Assembly: GCF_003434055.1 (NCBI RefSeq)
Contig: NZ_QVEX01000003.1
Coordinates: 316,331-380,330 of the forward strand
DNA: 64,000 bases
DNA from: Enterocloster aldenensis
GTDB taxonomy: Bacteria > Bacillota > Clostridia > Lachnospirales > Lachnospiraceae
Direction of reading: 5' to 3'
Position 1 is the stretch's first letter; every line of letters starts with the position of its first letter. Below the pieces are notes generated by a model, which saw only the letters and a list, made by a program, of their open reading frames with translations, was not told the DNA's origin and ran no database searches. Positions 36,947 to 45,960 of this stretch are shown in pieces. Made by a program: the position numbers and the translations under genes.

Positions 36947-38985
36947 GTACGGACAGGAATCCATTTCCAGATGAGGCCGCCCATCTGATACAGATGAATG
37001 AAAAGCTGGAGGAGGCGCTAAAGAAGGCGGAGGAAAATGTAAGAAAGCTGGATCAGGAGTACCGGGATGCCAAGAAATATATGGTGGACTACCGGGGAGA
37101 AATCGACCCCCATGAAATGTTCCAGAATGAACTGCTTTTAAGGCAGACGGACCGGACCGGCGCTTTTTCCGCAGAGGTCCAAAACCAGCTTGCAAAGCTG
37201 AAAGAATCCCCTTATTTTGCCCGGATTGATTTCTGCCGGACGGGTAAGACAGAAAGCAGCAAATTCTATATTGGCAGGTTTACCTTTAAATATGAGAATG
37301 AACTTTTGATTTTTGACTGGCGGGCTCCGGTTTCCAGCATGTTTTATGACTATGAAGTGGGACCGGCTGCCTACGATGCGCCATCCGGGCGGGTGGAAGG
37401 GATGCTGACAAAAAAGCGGCAGTTTAAGATTAAGGATGGCGTCATGGAATATGCCCTGGAGAGTTCGGCCAACATCCAGGACGATATCCTTCAAAAAGAG
37501 CTAAGCCACACCTCGGATGAGAAGATGAAATCCATTATTTCCACCATACAGAAGGAACAGAACCAGATAATCCGGAATGATAAGGCGGAGACACTGATCA
37601 TACAGGGGGTGGCCGGGTCCGGAAAGACGTCCATTGCCCTGCATCGGATTGCGTTTCTGCTTTACCGGTATAAAAACCGGCTGAGCGCCAGGAACATAAC
37701 GATCCTGTCTCCCAATAAAGTATTTGGGGATTATATTTCGAATGTCATCCCGGAACTGGGCGAGGAACCGATTTACGAGCTGGGATTTGATGAGCTTGCG
37801 GATATCCAGCTGGAAGGTATAGTGGGCTTTGAGGCGGATAAGGACCCGCTGGAGGACAAAGACGAGGCATGGGTCCAGAGGACACGTTTCAAATCCACCC
37901 CTGACTTTGTATCCATGATGGACGGGTACATAAGACAGCTTCCGGAACTGATTTTTGAGCCGGCCGGCTACAGCTTTGGCCCTTTTCATGTGGACCGGGA
38001 ATGGGTGCGGGCCAGGTTCGCTGCCTACGGCCAATACCCGGTAAAGCAGCGTCTTGTCATGGTTGCTGAGGACATCCACGACCGGTTTGGGACGGATAAC
38101 ATCATGGAGCATGACCTGCCGCGGCCAAGGGTGATTTTAAAAAGCCTGAATTCCATGTTAAAGATTAAGAACACCCTTGCCCTCTATAAGGAATTCTACA
38201 AATGGCTGGGCAGGCCGGAGCTGTTTGCCATGCCTGCAAGGAAAACCCTGGAGTGGGCGGACGTATACCCCTTCCTGTACCTCCATGGGGCTTTTGAAGG
38301 GCTCAAAAAGAGCGGTATTACAAAGCATCTGGTAGTTGATGAGATGCAGGATTATACGCCGGTGCAGTACGCGGTGCTGAACCGGATGTTCCCATGCCCG
38401 AAAACAATCCTGGGTGATTTCGGTCAGTTCTTAAACCCAAACCATCGTTACACCCTGGATGATTTAAGGAAGGCCTATCCGAAATCAGAGTTTGCAGAAC
38501 TGAATAAAAGCTACCGGTCCACCTATGAGATCATCACCTTTGCAAAGCGTGTCCAGAATGTGGTCTCTTTGGAACCGGTAAAGCGGCATGGAGAAGAGGT
38601 TGCACTCATTTCCTGCAAAAACAAGGAGGAGCAGTACCAGAATGTAAAGCAGGCCATTGACCGGTTCCTGTCCGGCGGGAATGCGGCCCTTGGAATCATT
38701 ACAAAGACAAATCATATGGCAAAAGAGCTGTATGGAATCCTTAAGACGGAACAGAGCGTAAACCTGATTACCCCTGAAAGCTCCCGCTTTCGGAACGGGG
38801 TTTCCGTCACCTCCATTCAGATGGCTAAGGGACTGGAGTTTGACGAGGTTGTGGTTTGGGATGCCGATAACAGGACATACTGTACGGATTTTGACCGCTG
38901 TCTGCTCTATATCGCATGTACAAGGGCCATGCATAAGCTGACGCTGATTCATACAGGGGAACAGACTGGTCTGATCCGGGATTAA
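36943..38985 (+). CDS. helD: UvrD/HelD-like motor ATPase
   Basis: HelD proteins are superfamily 1 ATPases that pull stalled or inactive RNA polymerase off DNA. The 680-residue protein starts with a charged helical pair (about 5-50), as in the HelD arm that enters the polymerase secondary channel. It has the P-loop GVAGSGKTSIALHRIAF near 222-238, VVDEMQDYTPVQ near 465-476, LGDFGQFLNP near 487-496, SYRSTYEI and VTSIQMAKGLEFDEVVVW near 623-640, and LYIACTRAMHKL near the end. It is shorter than Bacillus HelD. An ordinary DNA helicase role cannot be excluded. It is translationally coupled to the AraC-GNAT gene. Confidence 0.85.
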   Translation: MSTDRNPFPDEAAHLIQMNEKLEEALKKAEENVRKLDQEYRDAKKYMVDYRGEIDPHEMFQNELLLRQTDRTGAFSAEVQNQLAKLKESPYFARIDFCRTGKTESSKFYIGRFTFKYENELLIFDWRAPVSSMFYDYEVGPAAYDAPSGRVEGMLTKKRQFKIKDGVMEYALESSANIQDDILQKELSHTSDEKMKSIISTIQKEQNQIIRNDKAETLIIQGVAGSGKTSIALHRIAFLLYRYKNRLSARNITILSPNKVFGDYISNVIPELGEEPIYELGFDELADIQLEGIVGFEADKDPLEDKDEAWVQRTRFKSTPDFVSMMDGYIRQLPELIFEPAGYSFGPFHVDREWVRARFAAYGQYPVKQRLVMVAEDIHDRFGTDNIMEHDLPRPRVILKSLNSMLKIKNTLALYKEFYKWLGRPELFAMPARKTLEWADVYPFLYLHGAFEGLKKSGITKHLVVDEMQDYTPVQYAVLNRMFPCPKTILGDFGQFLNPNHRYTLDDLRKAYPKSEFAELNKSYRSTYEIITFAKRVQNVVSLEPVKRHGEEVALISCKNKEEQYQNVKQAIDRFLSGGNAALGIITKTNHMAKELYGILKTEQSVNLITPESSRFRNGVSVTSIQMAKGLEFDEVVVWDADNRTYCTDFDRCLLYIACTRAMHKLTLIHTGEQTGLIRD

Positions 38986-39149
38986 GGGGGATGTATTTTC
39001 AAACAGGCCCTGGCTGGAAGATTCAGACTATGTCCGGATATGGAACTTGCGCTGAAAAGATTTTGAATATAATGTTCGTAAAGGGTAAAAATGTGATTAT
39101 ATTGAATATGTTATCAATCTTTTCATATAAGCAGCAGGAGGGCATTCAA

Positions 39150-40043
39150 ATGTATGATATAATTATTATCGGAGCGGGACCAGCCGGTATCAGTGCGGCT
39201 ATTTATGGAAAAAGCAGAGGCAAAAGGATTCTGATGTTGGAAAAAGGTCAGGTAGGCGGCTTGATTGGAACTGTCTCAACCGTTACACATTATACGGCAA
39301 TCATGAAAGAAGAATCTGGAAGGACATTTGCTAAGCGGATGAAAGAGCAGATACTTAGTGCCGGTGTGGAGATTCGTTATGAAACTGTGACAGAGACAAA
39401 GCTCATAGGTAAAATTAAGAAGGTCAACACTGATAAAGAATGTTATGAATGTAAAACAGTAATTCTCGCAAATGGCGGTTCTGCCCGTATGTTAGGAATT
39501 CCAGGTGAAAGTCTGAAAGGCATCAGATTAAATGCGCCAAAAGACGGTCTTGATTATAAGGGTAAGAATATCTATATCATCGGTGGGGCAGACGGCGCAG
39601 TAAAGGAAGCCATATACCTGGCTGGAATTGCAGGGAGGGTAACAATTGTATGTGTGGAAGATGAACTTGTCTGCATACAGGAATTCAAAGATAAGGCTGC
39701 TGAACACCATAATATTGAAATCATGCCCCATTCAAGCCTCACAGCAGTATACGGCAACGAAAGAGCTGAGGAACTTGAATTTACGGACAACAAAACGGGA
39801 AACATACAGATGGTGAAAGATGCAGGGTGCGGGGTATTTGTATATGCAGGCATTGTCCCGAACACTCAGATATACACGGAATTAAGGTTAGATAACGGAT
39901 ATATTCCAGTGGATCAATGTATGCAGACAGAAATTCCCGGAGTATTTGCTGCCGGGGATATCTGTGTAAAAAAGGTAAGACAGGTAGCTACAGCAGTTGC
40001 TGATGGCGCTATCGCGGGAATACAGGCTGCAGCAATGTGTTAG
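39150..40043 (+). CDS. Thioredoxin-reductase-like flavoprotein lacking the redox CxxC
   Basis: The 297-residue protein starts at ATG 39150, with CAGGAGG upstream; the longer open frame is not protein-like. It has the FAD-binding GAGPAG at 8-13, the NAD(P)-binding GGADGAVKEA near 145-154, and the C-terminal FAD motif GVFAAGDICVKKVRQV. Where thioredoxin reductases have CxxC followed by D-G, this protein has NAPKDG at 128-133. It cannot reduce thioredoxin by the normal route. It may pass electrons to ferredoxin, flavodoxin or another partner, as CxxC-less homologues do. Codon use is more AT-rich than upstream genes. The stop codon overlaps the start of the hairpin element. Confidence 0.86.
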   Translation: MYDIIIIGAGPAGISAAIYGKSRGKRILMLEKGQVGGLIGTVSTVTHYTAIMKEESGRTFAKRMKEQILSAGVEIRYETVTETKLIGKIKKVNTDKECYECKTVILANGGSARMLGIPGESLKGIRLNAPKDGLDYKGKNIYIIGGADGAVKEAIYLAGIAGRVTIVCVEDELVCIQEFKDKAAEHHNIEIMPHSSLTAVYGNERAEELEFTDNKTGNIQMVKDAGCGVFVYAGIVPNTQIYTELRLDNGYIPVDQCMQTEIPGVFAAGDICVKKVRQVATAVADGAIAGIQAAAMC

Positions 40044-40204
40044 AGCGTGTTTGAAAATTCATTCCCGCCATCTGCACGCCCCACTTCGCGGTATATTTGG
40101 TCCCAATTCGGTCAACGTAGCCAGCTACGCCTTCCTCATCGGGACCAAATCTCCCACAAAGTGGGACGCACACCTGACGGAAAGCAATTTTCAAACACGC
40201 TCTA
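40041..40204. mobile_element. 164-bp MITE-like hairpin element with 19-bp perfect terminal inverted repeats
   Basis: The ends TAGAGCGTGTTTGAAAATT (40041-40059) and its exact reverse complement (40186-40204) bound an almost full-length palindrome. An inner ATTTGGTCCC/GGGACCAAAT pair and GTAGC/GCTAC near the centre are preserved. Most mismatches between arms are C/T or A/G, which keeps G-U pairing in RNA. There is no open reading frame of note. The left end overlaps the stop codon of the flavoprotein gene. A partial copy of the left end lies at 3162-3195. Confidence 0.8.
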
Positions 40205-40243
40205 GTATAAACAGCCGGGATTTTAAAAAGATACAACTGCTAT

Positions 40244-40300
40244 AAATGCCCTCCGGGGAGTCAAATCTAAAGTTTGATTTTCGCTCCCCGGAGGGCATTT
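40244..40300. terminator. Strong bidirectional terminator
   Basis: AAATGCCCTCCGGGGAG (40244-40260) pairs perfectly with CTCCCCGGAGGGCATTT (40284-40300) around a 23-base loop that itself contains TCAAA/TTTGA. Runs of A before and T after suit both strands. It separates the convergent flavoprotein and M20 genes. Confidence 0.85.
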
Positions 40301-40372
40301 CATATTCACGGAAACGATAAAAATAGATACGGGGACATCTCCTGGGATATCTCCATATCCTGCCAAGCCGTA

Positions 40373-41566
40373 TTATTCATCACATAGCCATTTCAAGGCG
40401 CAATAGGTGTGGATAGCAGCGCCTTTCGCCAGAATCTCTTCATTGAATATAACTTTTTCATTATGCATTGGCATTCCGTACTGTGGATTTTCTTCTGCCG
40501 TCCCTGCTCCAATTAACAGATACACACATGGTAATTCATATGTGAACGATGAAAAATCCTCTGAGCCCATGCCGCCTCCATCCATAAGATATATCGATTT
40601 TTCTCCAAAAAGTTCCGTAATAAAGCCGGCCATCTGACTTGTGAGCTGCGGATTATTTATAAGTGGAGGGGCTGATGACAATTCTTCTACCGTAACAGTA
40701 CCACGAAAGGCTTCTGCGGTGGCTTTGGAAATTACAGTTATCCTTTGAAGTATTTCAGCAGAAAGACTTTTGTCGAAAGTCCGGATTGTCCCCTCTATCA
40801 CCGCATCCTGAGGGATAATATTGGGCGCCTGCCCTCCGCTGAATTTTCCAATTGTTATAACAGCAGGAGTTTTTGCTGCGATTTCTCTTGCGGTAATTTC
40901 CTGAAGAGCCAAGTGAATGTGTGCAGCAATATTAATCGGATCAACACCGTTTTCAGGCATGGCTCCGTGGCAGCCGATTCCTTTTACTGAAATTCGGAAG
41001 AGGGTACAGCCCGCCATTGTCGTTCCCTGGCCGCATAGTATAAGGCCGGAGGGAGTTCCGGAATGAACATGTAAAGCCATGCCGGCTTCGGGCACCGGCT
41101 GTTCCAAAACTCCTGCTTTCAACATTGCCTTGGCTCCGGTAAAACCTTCCTCATCCGGTTGGAATACCAGTTTTATGGTCCCTGTTATTTTGGACTGATA
41201 GTTACGAAGCAGTCTAGCTGCTCCCAATAACATTGCTGTATGCATATCGTGACCGCAGGCATGCATATACCCGTTTTCGGATCTGCATTCGAGTTCTGTC
41301 ATTTCCCTTATATTCAATCCATCCATATCGGCACGGAGCAGAATGCAGCGCCCCGGGGCTGCACCGCTGATAGAAGCAACTATGCCGCTTTCACAGATTT
41401 CAACCGGCTCATACCCCATTTCAAACAGCTGTTTTTTAACAAACTCTTTAGTATTTGGCAGGCAGGTACCAATTTCAGGATGCCTGTGTAGTGTTCTGCG
41501 AATAGAAACCATTTCTGGTTGGATTTGTTTTGCGGAGTTATAAATTGTTTTTGCACAAATGTCCAT
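40373..41566 (-). CDS. M20-family amidohydrolase (hippurate/IAA-amino-acid hydrolase type)
   Basis: Enzymes of this group hydrolyse N-acyl or N-aryl amino acids with a two-metal site. The 397-residue protein has IRRTLHRHPEIG near 22-33, LLRADMDGL near 76-84, the metal-binding HACGHDMHTAML near 102-113 (Cys104, His106), QPDEEGFTGAK near 136-146 with the catalytic Glu, GCHGAMPENGVDP in the dimer lid, and a C-terminal MGSEDFSSF. No signal peptide is seen, so it acts in the cytoplasm. AT-rich sequence and flanking IS debris suggest acquired DNA. The start has a weak GAGGACAAT ribosome site. Confidence 0.9.
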   Translation of the reverse strand: MDICAKTIYNSAKQIQPEMVSIRRTLHRHPEIGTCLPNTKEFVKKQLFEMGYEPVEICESGIVASISGAAPGRCILLRADMDGLNIREMTELECRSENGYMHACGHDMHTAMLLGAARLLRNYQSKITGTIKLVFQPDEEGFTGAKAMLKAGVLEQPVPEAGMALHVHSGTPSGLILCGQGTTMAGCTLFRISVKGIGCHGAMPENGVDPINIAAHIHLALQEITAREIAAKTPAVITIGKFSGGQAPNIIPQDAVIEGTIRTFDKSLSAEILQRITVISKATAEAFRGTVTVEELSSAPPLINNPQLTSQMAGFITELFGEKSIYLMDGGGMGSEDFSSFTYELPCVYLLIGAGTAEENPQYGMPMHNEKVIFNEEILAKGAAIHTYCALKWLCDE

Positions 41567-41794
41567 ATTGATTGTCCTCGTTTTTTATTATAATGTTCCA
41601 AGCTAAGCCGATATCAGTATCGATTGACCGGCTATTTACAAGAGCAAGAAAAAAGCAAGAATTTAGAAGAAGTTTTTTAATAGGGGATATGATAAAATAT
41701 TTTACATAATTATAAGGGAGGGATTGTTTGGCGTCAAGAATACTATTTGACAGCGTATCAAAAAATATGCATTTTTTGCTGCGGAGTCATATAT

Positions 41795-42133
41795 TCAATG
41801 GCACTGTGAATAAGCGCGACAACGGACTTTTATTGTTCCTTTGCGAAGATGGCAGTCGTTTTTATATATTTCGTTCCCGATTTTTAGCCTCTGGTGTTCC
41901 TTTTGAAGAGCCTTGAATTCCTTAAGGGCCACAGTCCCGTCTTCGGATACCCTTACCGGGGTCAGCTGCTTTACCCAGGTGCTGAGTGTACTTCGGCTGA
42001 TGCCATATTCACGTTCCGGTTGTGGATACGATTTTACGCCATGTTGAACATCTCCTTTGCTATTTCGCTTGCTATTATAGATAATCATACATGCCCAAAG
42101 TACAGGTTTTTGAAATTTCAGCATTTTCTCCAA
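41795..42133 (-). pseudogene. Remnant of an IS3-family transposase OrfA
   Basis: On the minus strand the segment REYGISRSTLSTWVKQLTP, followed by LKEFKALQKEHQRLKIGNEI, is the helix-turn-helix plus leucine-zipper part of IS3-type OrfA. The N-terminal part is scrambled and out of frame, and the C-terminal part ends after a few residues. No OrfB or terminal inverted repeats were found. The surrounding gap 41567-42214 is AT-rich and otherwise empty. Confidence 0.72.
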
Positions 42134-42256
42134 CGTTATTATTCATAATTTAAGTATATAATATATTGAATTTTTCTGTTCCTCATATTATTATTTTAGT
42201 AAAGTACATGATAAATGGGTCAAGATTACCGGAAAGATAAGGAGTTTACTAAAGAT

Positions 42257-43582
42257 ATGAAAAAAGAATACATTAATATGGATGTATTCGATGCATTGCA
42301 GAAGAGATTTGCGTTTTTGTTTCAGGAATTTAAAAATATTTATATCTCATTCAGTGGCGGCAAGGATAGCGGCGTTCTTTTGAATTTGCTGCTGGATTAC
42401 CGGAATAAGTATGCTCCAGATCGTGTGATTGGCGTATTCCATCAGGATTTTGAGGCACAGTATACCGTGACAACGGACTATATTACCCGCACTTTTAAGC
42501 GGCTGGAAAACGAATCCGGCATAGATCTTTACTGGGTCTGCCTTCCCATGGCAACCAGGACAGCACTGAGTAGTTATGAGATGTATTGGTATCCTTGGGA
42601 TGATACCAAACAGGATATATGGGTGCGTCCGATACCGGAGTATCCCTATGTCATTAATCTGACGAAGCCTTTTACCCATTATCGTTACCGGATGCATCAG
42701 GAAGATTTGGCAAAGCAGTTTGGCCGATTCTACAAGGAGGAGCATGGGAATGGCAGGACGGTCTGCCTGCTTGGTATGCGGGCGGATGAATCTTTGCAGC
42801 GGTACAGCGGGTTTGTCAATAAGAAATACGGATATCAAAACAAGTGCTGGATTTCCAGGCAGTTCAAAGACGTATGGTGTGCTTCACCTTTATATGACTG
42901 GTCAAATTCTGACGTATGGTGCGCGAATTATCGCTTCGGTTATGATTACAATCATTTATATGATCTGTATTATAAGGCAGGATTAAAAATAGACCAGATG
43001 CGGGTAGCATCGCCTTTTAATGATTACTCCAAAGACGCTTTGAATCTGTACCGGGTCATCGACCCGGAAATATGGACGAAACTGGTGGGGCGGGTGCGCG
43101 GAGCAAATTTTGGCGCTATTTATGGTAAGACAAAAGCCATGGGTTACCGCAGTATTACGTTGCCAAAAGGTCATACCTGGAAATCCTACACTCTATTTTT
43201 GCTGGATACATTGCCTGTCCGACTGCGGAATAATTATGTGAAAAAGTTTAACACCTCCATCCATTTCTGGCGTGAGACCGGAGGAGGGCTGCCGGAGGAA
43301 ACAATCCGTGAGCTTGTGGAAAAGGGATATCACATACGGAGGAACGGTATCTCTAACTATACAATCAATAAAAATTCCCGTATTATTTTTCTGGGACCGA
43401 TTCCCGATCATACCGATGATATCAAAAGCACAAAAGATATACCAAGCTGGAAACGGATGTGCTACTGTATTTTGAAAAATGACCATACCTGCCGGTTTAT
43501 GGGGTTTGGGCTTACGCGGCAGGAACAAAAACGTGTGGATATTATCAGATCTAAGTATGGAGGGATGATAGATGGCAAATAA
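42257..43582 (+). CDS. IbrA-like PAPS-reductase-family protein (DUF3440)
   Basis: The protein has the ATP-pyrophosphatase loop SFSGGKDSGVLLN (about 31-43), shared with PAPS reductases and DndC. Other blocks are VFHQDFEAQY, LGMRADESLQRYSG and WCASPLYDWSNSDVWCAN. It resembles E. coli IbrA, which with IbrB raises expression of immunoglobulin-binding genes. The biochemical activity is unknown. The frame opens at ATG 42215 without a ribosome site; AAGGAG at about 42239 favours ATG 42257 (441 residues), whose sequence KKEYINMDVFDAL resembles family N-termini. The IbrB-like gene overlaps its 3' end by 11 bases. IS3 debris lies just upstream. Confidence 0.85.
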   Translation: MKKEYINMDVFDALQKRFAFLFQEFKNIYISFSGGKDSGVLLNLLLDYRNKYAPDRVIGVFHQDFEAQYTVTTDYITRTFKRLENESGIDLYWVCLPMATRTALSSYEMYWYPWDDTKQDIWVRPIPEYPYVINLTKPFTHYRYRMHQEDLAKQFGRFYKEEHGNGRTVCLLGMRADESLQRYSGFVNKKYGYQNKCWISRQFKDVWCASPLYDWSNSDVWCANYRFGYDYNHLYDLYYKAGLKIDQMRVASPFNDYSKDALNLYRVIDPEIWTKLVGRVRGANFGAIYGKTKAMGYRSITLPKGHTWKSYTLFLLDTLPVRLRNNYVKKFNTSIHFWRETGGGLPEETIRELVEKGYHIRRNGISNYTINKNSRIIFLGPIPDHTDDIKSTKDIPSWKRMCYCILKNDHTCRFMGFGLTRQEQKRVDIIRSKYGGMIDGK

Positions 43583-44165
43583 GGAATTCAGAAGCCCGGT
43601 ATACAATATCATTGCAGTGCCATTTGAAAAGATTGTACCTAATACATATAACCCGAACAACGTGGCCCCACCGGAAATGCGGTTGTTGTACGACAGCATC
43701 AAGGAGGACGGTTATACTATGCCGATTGTCTGTTATCATGTAAAAAGCAGTGATAAGTATGTGATTGTAGATGGCTTTCACCGTTGGCGGGTGATGCGGG
43801 ATTGCCCGGATATTTATGAGCGCGAGAAGGGGATGATGCCGGTTTCGATAATAGATAAGCCGCTGTCCGGCCGTATGGCCAGCACCATCCGTCATAACCG
43901 CGCCCGTGGAACACACGATGTGGACTTAATGAGTAATATCATTAAGGAACTGTATGAGTTAGGACGTTCTGACGCATGGATTTCCAAACACCTGGGTATG
44001 GACCGGGATGAGATTTTGAGGCTCAAGCAGATTACCGGCCTGGCGGCCCTGTTCCGCGATGTGAAGTTTGGACAGGCCTGGCGGCCTGGGGAGGATGTGG
44101 TTCCGGACGAAGGGGCCTCTGATAGCGGGAAGACGCATACTATCTGCACCTTAGGAAATGATTAA
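43572..44165 (+). CDS. IbrB-like ParB/sulfiredoxin-fold protein
   Basis: The 197-residue protein has a ParB-like domain: IVPNTYNPNNVAPPEMRLL near 21-39, SIKEDGYTMPIVCY near 42-55, the nucleotide-binding IVDGFHRWRVMRD near 66-78, and ASTIRHNRARGTH near 106-118 in place of ParB's GERRRAA/G-x-x-R box. A helix-turn-helix-like part follows (DAWISKHLGMDRDEILRLKQ). ParB-fold enzymes bind or hydrolyse nucleotides. The gene overlaps its IbrA-like partner by 11 bases, with GGAGGG before the start, so the two are surely co-translated and probably act together. A role in DNA modification, transcription control or phage conflict is possible but unproven. Confidence 0.85.
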   Translation: MANKEFRSPVYNIIAVPFEKIVPNTYNPNNVAPPEMRLLYDSIKEDGYTMPIVCYHVKSSDKYVIVDGFHRWRVMRDCPDIYEREKGMMPVSIIDKPLSGRMASTIRHNRARGTHDVDLMSNIIKELYELGRSDAWISKHLGMDRDEILRLKQITGLAALFRDVKFGQAWRPGEDVVPDEGASDSGKTHTICTLGND

Positions 44166-44296
44166 TAAATTCTTTAGCATTAAATAATACAATTATCCTA
44201 CAGACCCAATATAATGTTAGTGGAGATAAGTCTGTTGGGATAAGTATTGTTTCCTTCAGCTGGATTGGATGTGGGTAAAGGACTTAAGGAGGTATC

Positions 44297-44848
44297 ATGA
44301 AAGGGTTTAAACGGCAGAATCAATTATTTTCCCTCTGTGGATTAAATTGTGGGCTTTGTCCCATGTTCCTGAATAAAAACTGTCCTGGCTGCGGCGGCGG
44401 TGAAGGAAACCAGGCATGCAAAATAGCAAGATGCAGCATAGAACATGGCGGAGTAGAATACTGCTTTCAGTGCAGTGAATATCCCTGTGAAAGATACGAT
44501 CATATTGACGATTTCGACTCTTTTATTACGCACCGCCGACGAAAGGCTGATTTGGAAAAGGCCCGGCAGTCTGGAGTGGAAGCTTATAATGACGAACAGA
44601 TAGAAAAGGTAAGAATACTGGACATGCTCCTGTCCGGTTATAATGATGGCCGGAAAAAGACACTCTTTTGTATAGCTGTAAATCTTTTGGAAATACAAGA
44701 GCTACGGGCCGTACTCAGGGAAATTGAGTGTAGCCCTGACATAAAAACGATGACACTTAAAGAAAAAAGTGCTTTTGCCGCAGGACTGCTTCAAGATGCT
44801 GCGTCTTTAAGAGGGATTGATTTGAAACTGCACAAGAAAAAGCGATAA
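44297..44848 (+). CDS. DUF3795 cysteine-rich protein
   Basis: The 183-residue protein has an N-terminal cysteine-rich module (about 14-64): CGLNCGLCPMF, CPGCGGG, CKIARCSIEHGGVEYCFQC and YPCERY. This is typical of DUF3795, which is thought to bind zinc. The C-terminal part is helical and of unknown role. The last codons, KKKR, lie in an AAGAAAAAGCGAT repeat that continues twice past the stop. GGAGG lies seven bases before the ATG. It starts a run of small AT-rich accessory genes. Confidence 0.82.
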   Translation: MKGFKRQNQLFSLCGLNCGLCPMFLNKNCPGCGGGEGNQACKIARCSIEHGGVEYCFQCSEYPCERYDHIDDFDSFITHRRRKADLEKARQSGVEAYNDEQIEKVRILDMLLSGYNDGRKKTLFCIAVNLLEIQELRAVLREIECSPDIKTMTLKEKSAFAAGLLQDAASLRGIDLKLHKKKR

Positions 44849-44896
44849 GAAAAAGCGATAAGAAAAAGCAATCGTAAAACTGAAAGGAATATTTAT

Positions 44897-45361
44897 ATGA
44901 AGTACATGTGTATGCTGATATCGGTGGCCGACATTAATGCTGCAAGAAAATTTTATGAGGATTTGTTCGGATTGGAGGTATTTCAGGACTACGGGAGAAA
45001 CATCGCTTTTACCTGCGGCCTGGCATTGCAGCAGGATTTTGACTGGCTTGTGAACCTGCCGAAAGAAAGGGTATTAAAGAAATCCAACAATGCGGAAATC
45101 GTCTTTGAGGAACAGGAATTTGACGGCTTTCTGAACAAGTTGAAAAAATACCCGGATATTGAATATCTGGGGGAAGTGGTTGAGCATAGCTGGGGCCAGC
45201 GGGTGATTCGTTTTTACGATTTGGACGGTCATATCGTAGAGGTTGGGGAGGATATGAAAATGGTGCTAAAGCGTTTTCTTGCTTCCGGCATGACGATGGA
45301 AGAAATCTCTGTGAAAATGGACGCTTCCGTGGAGGACTTAACAAAACTTATGAACAGCTAA
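44897..45361 (+). CDS. VOC-superfamily (glyoxalase/bleomycin-resistance type) protein
   Basis: The 154-residue protein has one betaalphabetabetabeta VOC module pair: MLISVADINAARKFYEDLFG near 6-25 and the metal-site strand GQRVIRFYDLDGHIVEVGED near 101-120, whose Glu and His are usual ligands. VOC proteins cover lyases, dioxygenases and drug-binding resistance proteins, so the substrate is unknown. A C-terminal helix pair of about 35 residues (MTMEEISVKMDASVEDL) is extra and looks helix-turn-helix-like. GAAAGGAAT precedes the ATG. Confidence 0.82.
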   Translation: MKYMCMLISVADINAARKFYEDLFGLEVFQDYGRNIAFTCGLALQQDFDWLVNLPKERVLKKSNNAEIVFEEQEFDGFLNKLKKYPDIEYLGEVVEHSWGQRVIRFYDLDGHIVEVGEDMKMVLKRFLASGMTMEEISVKMDASVEDLTKLMNS

Positions 45362-45504
45362 ATTTCAGAAAGAAAAAATGGGTTATATATTTATGGAATT
45401 CAATAAAAAACCACAGCAATTTCAAAATGGGAAAATAATACTTTTAAGCATCTAATATCTCATGGGCGAATAGAAAAATGATAATTTAGGTAGAGGTATT
45501 TAAT

Positions 45505-45942
45505 ATGCAGATTAAGAGAATCAACGATACTCAAATTTCTAATGCGATTGATTTGATTTGGGCAACATTTATACAATTTGAAGCTCCTGATTATTCAGAG
45601 GAGGGTATTCAGTCCTTTAAGGATTTTATTGAGAATAGGGAAATGATTAAAACATTGGAATTTTGGGGCGCTTATGATGACAAAGAGTTAAAAGGTGTTA
45701 TAGCTGCAAAGGAAGAACGGAAACATATCTGCTGTTTCTTTGTGAAAGCACAGTATCATAGACAAGGTATTGGGCGGATGTTATGGGAATATCTTTTAAA
45801 GAATAGTCCAAGTGAACTTATCACAGTCAATTCTTCGCCGTATGCCATTCCTTTTTATCATAAACTAGGCTTTGTGGATATGGATACCGAACAATTATCT
45901 GATGGCATAAGGTATACGCCCATGAGATTTAAACGAAATTGA
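45505..45942 (+). CDS. GNAT-family N-acetyltransferase
   Basis: The 145-residue single-domain protein has the acetyl-CoA loop FFVKAQYHRQGIGRMLWEYL near 79-98 and the C-terminal PYAIPFYHKLGFVDMD. The substrate is unknown. Start codon ATG 45505 has GGTAGAGGT upstream. It is followed after 18 bases by a second, different GNAT gene, so both are probably on one transcript. AT-rich codons are shared with neighbours. Confidence 0.85.
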   Translation: MQIKRINDTQISNAIDLIWATFIQFEAPDYSEEGIQSFKDFIENREMIKTLEFWGAYDDKELKGVIAAKEERKHICCFFVKAQYHRQGIGRMLWEYLLKNSPSELITVNSSPYAIPFYHKLGFVDMDTEQLSDGIRYTPMRFKRN

Positions 45943-45960
45943 TAGCTGCGGAGGAATAAA

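Noticed and set aside
39000..39011. Possible third copy of the hairpin element end (ATTTTCAAACA)
   Set aside because: Only 11 bases match the terminal repeat and nothing further extends, so chance is likely.
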